Shown one piece after another: positions 17,613-22,500 of a DNA stretch of 22,500 bases. Under the pieces are notes generated by a model. The model was not told the DNA's origin and searched no databases. It saw only the letters and a list, made by a program, of their open reading frames with translations. This DNA comes from Prorocentrum cordatum (lineage: Eukaryota; Sar; Dinophyceae; Prorocentrales; Prorocentraceae). The stretch's first letter is position 1. Every line of letters starts with the position of its first letter. The DNA lies in NCBI GenBank assembly GCA_963575745.1, contig CAUYUJ010003985.1, positions 1 through 22,500 on the forward strand. Reading direction: 5' to 3'. The position numbers and the translations under genes were made by a program.

Positions 17613-17740
17613 GATGGCGCCAGGAAGCCCGCAAAACCAAAGGGATCACCAAACCAGACAAAGAAGCTGGAGTGCTGGATGCAGACACCTCAGGGGCACC
17701 AGAAGAACAACAAAACACATCAACAACACAGTCGAAGTGA
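17611..17740 (+). repeat. E module, copy 1
   Basis: Reads ggaagcccgcaaaac..gcaccag with ggagtgctggatgcagacac in the middle. Aligns by eye to copies at 19957-20060 (+) and 20268-20118 (-). The shared translation is of the type (E/A)(T/G)(E)VL(E/D)xDT(S/E), so the module could once have been coding (acidic, Thr/Gln-rich). Confidence 0.65.
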
Positions 17741-17983
17741 AGAACGCCGTATAAAGTTTGCAGGGGAAGGCGTGGAACCACCGCGCGGGACCATCTCCTC
17801 GCCCTCCTCCTCATCATCACCAGCATCATCATCAGCATCATCATCGCTTCCCTCTTCTTTACGGTGAATGAGAAGAGGAGGGGGAGGAGGTGAAGAAGGA
17901 GGAAGAGGAGATAGTGGAGGAGGAGGAGGAAGAGGAGATGAAGAACGAAGAGGAGGGGGAGGTTCGGCGCCCACAGAGGGAGT
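17741..17983. repeat. mixed CATCAT/TCC and (GGA)n segments
   Basis: A TCC/ATC-rich segment (17800-17862) is followed after ggtgaatgag by GGA-rich repeat (17870-17965). The two are complementary and again make an inverted pair. Confidence 0.7.
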
Positions 17984-18003
17984 CAAGAGAGAGAGAGAGG
18001 GAA

Positions 18004-18040
<37 letters not shown>

Positions 18041-18068
18041 AAAAAAAAAGAGAGAGAGAGAGAGAGAC
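17984..18068 (+). repeat. (GA)n tract, copy 2
   Basis: GAGAGA blocks with GGGAAA and an A12 interruption. It is the counterpart of the tract at 16616-16706, but the (GGA)n partner lies on its left here instead of its right. Confidence 0.93.
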
Positions 18069-18137
18069 ATAGGGGGAAAGCTAACCTACCTCGTTTTTGA
18101 CCACCATCGCTTCCAAGAGGTACCAAGCGATGCCAAA

Positions 18138-18950
18138 CTACGGCCTGTACTGGTCAGGTCGCTTGACGAGGAGGCGCGTGGTATGACTTGGTTTTTCCTG
18201 GAAGCGACAGCGGGGTAGGTAATTCACGCTCTGAAGACAGAGAAAACAAAAAACATGTGTGGGGGGGGGGGCGCCCTTCAGACGAGAACTCTTTGTTCCC
18301 GCCCGAGGCTTTGACCCACCTCGGACGTGCCCTGCCGACAGGGCCCCCCGCCCCCCAGAAACTGACCTTTCAGTTTCTGGGTCCGCAGCACCCGCCGCCC
18401 TGGCCGGGGCGGAGGCTCGGTCCAGGAGCACCTGTCGGCCAAGCCCTTCAGCTTCTACTCTGGAGCTGGAGCCAAAACCGAACAGCACGGAATCAACGCC
18501 GAGGCGCGGAGCCACGGCCTGCTTCGAAACAGCGACGACCCTCGGCGCTCTTGGGGCCACAGCCGCCCCGACAGGGGCCTCCCCGAAATGCCTGGAGAAA
18601 CGGCCCCTGGTCTCGTCCGCCGGGGCCTCCGAAGGCCCGAGCGCCACCAGAGGGTGCAAAACAGGGCGAAAGTCCTCTTTCAGCCTTTTCCTGACAGTGT
18701 GCGCTGACCCCCCTGAGATCTTCTTGGGCCCCTTGCAAGTCCCAGTGAGACCTCGCTGCATCGGGATGGTCGCATACTGACAGCAAGACGGACAATACAT
18801 TATCGGCGAGTTATTCGGCACCGAGCTCTGAACCACGCAGTGGCCGTTCACCCGCCATGGCTGGACACCTTTGTCCTGAAACCACTTGGAGTCCCCCGAG
18901 GCGGGCCCTGGAGGATGAGGAGGAAGGACCAGTGTAAACCCAAGAATCAC
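18138..18950 (-). CDS. unidentified protein with Cys-rich ribbon, probable exon
   Basis: A 270-codon minus ORF. The first codons (18950 to about 18912) are composite-repeat B/C sequence. Coding character begins at about 18911, right after cctcatcctccag on the minus strand, an AG/G acceptor shape. Then come SKWFQDKGVQPWRVNGHCVV, MYCPSCCQYATIP and GTCKGPKKISGG, followed by HTVRKRLKEDFRPVLHPL. The CPxC plus TCKGP pairs look like a zinc ribbon of a type I recall at the ends of many dinoflagellate proteins. The second half is Ala/Arg/Pro-rich and of uncertain reality; PPTHVFCFLC and beyond may be intron. The opposite plus ORFs (18188-18780) are shadows. The function is unknown. Confidence 0.5.
   Translation of the reverse strand: MILGFTLVLPPHPPGPASGDSKWFQDKGVQPWRVNGHCVVQSSVPNNSPIMYCPSCCQYATIPMQRGLTGTCKGPKKISGGSAHTVRKRLKEDFRPVLHPLVALGPSEAPADETRGRFSRHFGEAPVGAAVAPRAPRVVAVSKQAVAPRLGVDSVLFGFGSSSRVEAEGLGRQVLLDRASAPARAAGAADPETERSVSGGRGALSAGHVRGGSKPRAGTKSSRLKGAPPPTHVFCFLCLQSVNYLPRCRFQEKPSHTTRLLVKRPDQYRP
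18912..18935 (-). repeat. residual (TCC)n tract, part C of inverted copy
   Basis: On minus, the B linker runs into only about 20 bp of CTCC/CATCC before CAG/G. It is the shortest C tract of the family and sits exactly where the Cys-rich ORF becomes protein-like. Confidence 0.55.
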
Positions 18951-19245
18951 TAACGATGTTGGAATAAACCCTCCCCCAAGCTCCCTCTTCGTAGGCTCTT
19001 ACAGCGGATCATTTCCACAGAGGGACCTGCCTCGTTGGAAAACAATCGTTTGAAGACCCTGAAGCATGCCAAAATATTATTTTCAATATTCCAACGCCGC
19101 GGATGAACCTGACTGCTGCGTCGTGATGATCCTGAACCGCGCCAGAACGCCGTTCTTGGGACCTCAACTCTGCGAATCATCGTAATTGCTGCGACCCAAC
19201 ACTGTGAATCCTTCCAAAGCACCATTTCCGGTAATCGATCATGGG
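18936..19245 (-). repeat. composite-repeat B linker, inverted copy
   Basis: The reverse complement shows gattcgcagagttgaggtccc, gcgttctggcgcggttcagga, gttttccaacgaggca, gaagagggagcttggggga and catcgtta in the same order as the plus copies. Confidence 0.78.
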
Positions 19246-19261
19246 AGACCGTGAAACTCTT

Positions 19262-19745
19262 ATTGTTTAAACGAATACGCGCGGCGCTAAAGCGAGAACC
19301 ACATGTAGAAAAGGAGCCGCCCTCAATCCGCGAAACTCTTGCAATTTTTGAGAACGAATCTGCGCGGCACTAACACGAGAGCCACAATTTGAAAACCGCC
19401 CGCCCTCAATCCGTGAAGCGCTTGCAGATGTTGAGTACGAATCTGCGCGGCGCGAAGGCGAGAACCACAACTTGAAAACCACCCGCCCTCAATCCGTGAA
19501 ACTCTTGCAATCGAAAACGAATGTGCGCGGCGCTAAGGCGAGAACAACATTTTGAAAAGGAGCCGCCCTCAATCCGCGAAATTCTTGCAAATCTTGAAAA
19601 CAAATCTGCGCGGCGCTAAGGCGAGAACCACAATTTAAAAACCACCCGCCCTCAATCCGTGAAGCTCTTGCAAATGTTGAAAGCGAATGTGCGCGGCGCT
19701 GAGGCAAGAGCCATATTTTGCAAACCACCTGCCTGCCATATGTGA
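19262..19745 (-). repeat. 83-bp tandem array, A block, inverted copy
   Basis: About five to six units read ccgccctcaatccg..gaa(a/g)ctcttgca with ctgcgcggcgctaaggcgag on plus, the reverse complement of the A unit. Minus ORFs of 65-79 codons repeat LHGLRAGGF/SRIEGGxF peptides because of the periodicity. I do not call them genes. Confidence 0.9.
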
Positions 19746-19767
19746 AAGTGGTTTAATGTTTAAGCTT

Positions 19768-19856
19768 CAGGGTCAGAGATGGTAAGGAATTCTCAGGCGA
19801 AACGCCCGGCCGCCCTAAAAACTGGCCTCGGGGTGCGACAGGGAGAAATTATGCAT
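19768..19856 (-). repeat. composite-repeat D block, inverted copy
   Basis: The reverse complement contains tccctgtcgcaccccgaggc and gggcggccgggcgtttcg, followed by a tccttacc ending. It mirrors the D block at 20605-20705. Confidence 0.8.
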
Positions 19857-19868
19857 AAGGATAAGGAA

Positions 19869-19920
19869 TGGAGGAGGAGGAGGAGGAGGAGAAGGAGGAG
19901 GAGGAGGAGGAGGAGGAGAA
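19869..19920 (-). repeat. (TCC)n on minus, part C of inverted copy
   Basis: (GGA)n on plus, with one GAA interruption. It mirrors the much longer tract at 20293-20582. Confidence 0.92.
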
Positions 19921-19956
19921 GTGAGAAGTGAGAAGGGGAAAAAGGGAGAGGAGAAG

Positions 19957-20060
19957 GATGGCGTTGGAAAGCCAACGTAACGAAAACAAGCACCACAACA
20001 GAAAAAGAAACCGAAGTGTTGGAGACAGACACCTTAAGAACACAACTGGAAACGTAAACT
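19957..20060 (+). repeat. E module, copy 2
   Basis: Contains tggaaagccaacgtaac and gaagtgttggagacagacac. Lies on the centre side of the left palindrome arm. Confidence 0.65.
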
Positions 20061-20117
20061 AAAAAAAACAAGTATCCACATGAAAACCGTCCGAATTAAA
20101 AGTTCAAAGGGAAACCC

Positions 20118-20268
20118 CGCATTGTCTGCGGAAGCTGTGGTTTTTCTGTGCTGTTTTCTGAGGGTGCTCCCGAAGTTTCTGCCTCCACCACTTCAGTGTC
20201 TGCCTCCAGCACTTCAGTTTCGTTGGTGAATTGGCTGTTCATTTGTTTTGTGGGCTTTCCAGCGCTCC
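20118..20268 (-). repeat. E module, copy 3 (inverted relative to copy 2)
   Basis: On minus it reads ctggaaagcccacaaaac, gaagtgctggaggcagac, then an internal near-duplicate gaagtggtggaggcagaa. The minus frame gives NETEVLEADTEVVEAETSG. It is longer than copies 1 and 2 because of that duplication. Confidence 0.65.
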
Positions 20269-20292
20269 TCCAACTCACTCCCCCTCCCCCAT

Positions 20293-20582
20293 CCCTCTCC
20301 TCCTCCTTCTCCTCCTCCTCCTCCTCCTCCTTCCTCCTCCTCCTCCTCCTCCGCCTCCTCCTCCTCAGCATCCTCCTCAGCATCCTCCTCCTCCTCCTCC
20401 TCCTCCTCCTCCTCCCTCCTCCTCCTCCTCCTCATCCCCCTCCTCTCCTCCTCCCTCCTCCTCCTCCTCTCCTCCTCCTTCCCCTCCACTTCCTCCTACT
20501 CTCCTCCTCCTCCTCTCCTCCTCATCCTCCTCCTCCTCCTCCTCCTCCTCCTCCTCCTCCTCCTCCTCCTCCTCCTCCCCCT
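20293..20582 (+). repeat. long (TCC)n tract, part C, right arm
   Basis: About 290 bp of TCC with CAGCATCC, CATCC and CTCCC interruptions. ORFs through it are artefacts. Confidence 0.92.
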
Positions 20583-20604
20583 CCTCTTTGTTCATTCCCC
20601 TTCG

Positions 20605-20705
20605 ATATAGATGACTCCTCCCTGTCGCACCCCCCCGAAGCCCGTCGATAGGGCGGGCCGGGCGTTTCGCCGGAGCTTTCCTCACCATTTATGCTCCTGA
20701 AGCTT
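20605..20705 (+). repeat. composite-repeat D block, right arm
   Basis: Contains ccctgtcgcac, gggcgggccgggcgtttcg, tcctcacc and gaagctt, closest to copy 1 at 1325-1417. Confidence 0.82.
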
Positions 20706-20904
20706 GGAACTTGCAACGGTTTCACGGATGGAATGCGGGTCGTTTTCGAAATGTGGTTTTCGCCTTAGCGCCGCGCACATGCGTCTTGAAAGTTTGCAGC
20801 CGCTTCGCGGATGGAGGGCGGGTCGTTTTCAAAATGTGCCTCTCGCCTCCGCGCCGCGCACACTCGTCTCAAAAACTTGCAACAGCTTCACGGATGGATC
20901 CCAC
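20706..20904 (+). repeat. 83-bp tandem array, A block, right arm (short)
   Basis: Units begin at 20713, 20796 and 20879, exactly 83 bp apart. Only two full units plus a start are present, so array length varies between copies. Confidence 0.9.
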
Positions 20905-21221
20905 AGCAATCTCAAGGATTCTTATGTGTTGGCACGATGTCAGAATGTCAGGTCGCAACAGTTGCAGTGATTCGTGGTGTTGGAGTCTCAGACATTGCTG
21001 TTCAGGCATGGCTCAGGATCGCCAAGATGCAACAATAATGGTGATTCGCGGCGCTGAAGTCCCAGGACTGGGTTTCTGCCACGCTTCAGGATGTTCAAAA
21101 GGTTGTCTTCCAACGAGGCACTTCGCTCAATGAAAATGAACCCTTGTATGGGGCCTACGGAGAGGGAACTTGGAGAGACGGGTTATTGCCATATCGTTGA
21201 TGAGTCGTGGGTTTGCACAGG
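20905..21221 (+). repeat. composite-repeat B linker, right arm
   Basis: Contains an internal duplication: gattcg at 20969 and at 21043, offset 74 bp, each preceded by a gcaaca motif. Then gttgtcttccaacgaggca, caatgaaaatgaa and catcgttgatga. Confidence 0.82.
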
Positions 21222-21438
21222 TCCTCCGCCACCTCCTCCTCCTCCTCCTCCTCCTCCTCCTCCTCCTCCTCCTCCCTCTCCTCCCCCTCTCCTCCACCTC
21301 CTCCTCCTCCTCCTCCTCCACCTCCCCCTCCTCACCCTCCTCCCCATCCTTTTTCTCCTCCTCCTCCTCCTCCTCCTCCTCCTCCTGTTCCTGTTCCTGT
21401 TCCTTCTCTTCCTCCTCCGCCTCCTCCTCATCTTCCTA
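21222..21438 (+). repeat. (TCC)n tract, part C
   Basis: About 215 bp of TCC with CACC, CCCC and TGTTCC interruptions, between B and D as in the other tandem copies. Confidence 0.9.
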
Positions 21439-21547
21439 TCCCAATCCTTTACCTTATAAGAAAACTCCCCCCTGTCGCGCCCAGGGGTAGTCGAAGAGCG
21501 GGACGGGCGTCTCGCATAAGACTCCCTTACCAATGATGATCCTGCAG
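21439..21547 (+). repeat. composite-repeat D block, last copy
   Basis: Diverged: ccctgtcgcgcccaggggta, gagcgggacgggcgtctcg, then tcccttacc. About 845 bp downstream of the preceding D block. Confidence 0.75.
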
Positions 21548-22135
21548 CTAAGAAATAAAAGCATCTTCGCAGATGGAGGGCGGGCCGCTGCCAGAATGTG
21601 GCTCTCGCCTTAGCGACGCGCGCACTCGTCTTGAAAACTCAAGAGCCTCACGGATGGGGCGGGTCGTTTCCAGAATGTGGCTCTCGCCTTTGCGCCGCAC
21701 GCTTGCGCCTTACAAATCTGCAAGAGCTTCACTGGTTGAGGGCGGGTAGTGCTCAAGCTTTGGCTCCCGCCTCGGCGCCACGCACATCCTTTAAAACATG
21801 CAAGTGCTTCACTGATTGAGGAAAGGTGGAATTCAACATGTGCCTCTCGCTTTGGCCGCGCCGACATCAATCGCTTTAACAGTTTGCCACATGTTCACTG
21901 GTCGAGGGCGGGTGGCGTTCAACATGAGGCTTTCGTCTCAGCACCGCGCACACTCGTCTTAACTAATTGCAGCAATTTCACCACCTGTTCAAAATGTGGC
22001 TCTCGCCGTAGCGCCGCGCATACCCATCTTCAAAAGGGCAAGGGCCTCACAGATTGAGGGCGGCACCTTTTTCAAACTGTGGCTCTCGCCTCATCGCTGC
22101 GCACATTCGCCAAACCATGTGCAAGAGCTGCACGT
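21548..22135 (+). repeat. 83-bp tandem array, A block, last copy (long, diverged)
   Basis: About seven to eight units begin near 21558, 21640, 21719, 21799, 21886, 21969, 22038 and 22121, with spacing of 69-87 bp. The conserved parts are again ggctctcgcctt and gcgccgcgcac. Some units have short deletions. Confidence 0.88.
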
Positions 22136-22454
22136 GATCCCATGGTCACCGTCCGAGAAATGGTGCCCGGGGCAAATCACGACTATCAAGGCGCAACAAT
22201 TACGTTGATTCGCGGCGTTCAAGTCCCAGGAACGGCGTTCTGACACGAGTCAGGACCGCCAAAAAGCATCAGTCAGGTTGATTGGTGGCGCTACAATCCC
22301 GAGAATGATGCTCTGGCACGCTTCAGAATCTTCAAACAGTTGTCTCCCAACGGCTCACTTCCCTCAGTGGAAATGAACCCATGTAGGGGCCTATGAAGAG
22401 GGAGCGTGGAGGGAGGAGTCATTGCAACATCGTTGAAGAGTCCTGGGCTTCTAC
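22136..22454 (+). repeat. composite-repeat B linker, last copy
   Basis: The internal 74-bp duplication (gattcg 22206, gattgg 22280) is present, followed by gttgtctcccaacgg, cagtggaaatgaa, gtaggggcctatgaagaggg and catcgttgaaga. Confidence 0.82.
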
Positions 22455-22500
22455 TGGTCCTCCTCCACCTCTTCCTCCTTCGTCCTCCTTCTCCTCCTCT
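22455..22500 (+). repeat. (TCC)n tract, running off the window
   Basis: Start of the next part C tract, cut by the window edge. The composite array evidently continues to the right. Confidence 0.85.

Noticed and set aside
18188-18780. Two 170-codon plus ORFs
   Set aside because: Antisense shadows of the minus Cys-rich ORF, with overlapping frames and no motifs.
19262-19728. Minus ORFs repeating LHGLRAGGF/SRIEGG peptides as a repeat-protein gene
   Set aside because: The 83-bp period is not a multiple of 3, so the peptide shifts frame every unit. These frames are short and depend on indels.
1-22500. tRNA, rRNA, dinoflagellate spliced-leader or telomere repeats
   Set aside because: I looked for cloverleaf-like boxes, rRNA-like conserved stretches, the spliced-leader core and TTTAGGG arrays and saw none. 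A covariance-model scan would be decisive.

Overview
This window looks like nuclear DNA of a eukaryote with a repeat-rich genome, most probably a dinoflagellate. Two things support that. A decayed Helitron-like polyprotein on the minus strand has residue blocks that I recall from the Helitron/PIF1 proteins abundant in dinoflagellate gene models. A Cys-rich ORF at about 18.1-18.9 kb has a CPxC ribbon of a style I associate with the same lineage. Both lineage links are from memory; nothing was searched. There are no bacterial operons, rRNA or tRNA genes, or CRISPR.

Layout. (1) 1-304: 3' end of a Ser-rich, coiled-coil ORF running in from the left edge. (2) 305-1214: no gene seen, but a good polypyrimidine tract. 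(3) 1215-3308: a composite higher-order repeat in plus orientation, cycling through a (TCC)n tract, a ~95-bp 'D' block, an array of ~83-bp repeats ('A') and a ~300-bp linker 'B', then (TCC)n again. (4) 3309-4981: plus-strand coding-like sequence in several frames with coiled-coil character, either a multi-exon gene or a decayed one. (5) 4982-5830: flank with a (TCC)n tract and a long G-rich purine tract. (6) About 5.8-17.3 kb: visibly GC-rich and CpG/GCGC-rich DNA. Its recognisable content is the minus-strand Helitron-like pseudogene (about 10.8 to 6.95 kb), two kinds of degenerate tandem duplication just upstream of it, a hexamer array joined to a pentamer array (11.55-12.17 kb), a degenerate Pro/Arg/Gln-type low-complexity stretch, an unidentified protein-like block (13.38-12.95 kb, minus) and a (CA)39-A32-T25-(GC)n junction. 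(7) 16.6-18.07 kb: (GA)n, (GGA)n and (TCC)n tracts with one copy of an 'E' module. (8) 18.1-18.95 kb: minus-strand Cys-rich ORF whose 5' end abuts the composite repeat. (9) 18.9-22.5 kb: the composite repeat again, first inverted and then direct. The two orientations form a large imperfect palindrome centred near 20.09 kb.

The genes do not form a pathway. The main story is repeat architecture: one composite family occurs at both ends of the window in both orientations, around a high-GC segment carrying a dead rolling-circle transposon. Its (TCC)n tracts repeatedly lie just upstream of coding-like DNA, so they may serve as, or derive from, intron polypyrimidine tracts. Functional calls other than the PIF1 helicase and the repeats are tentative.
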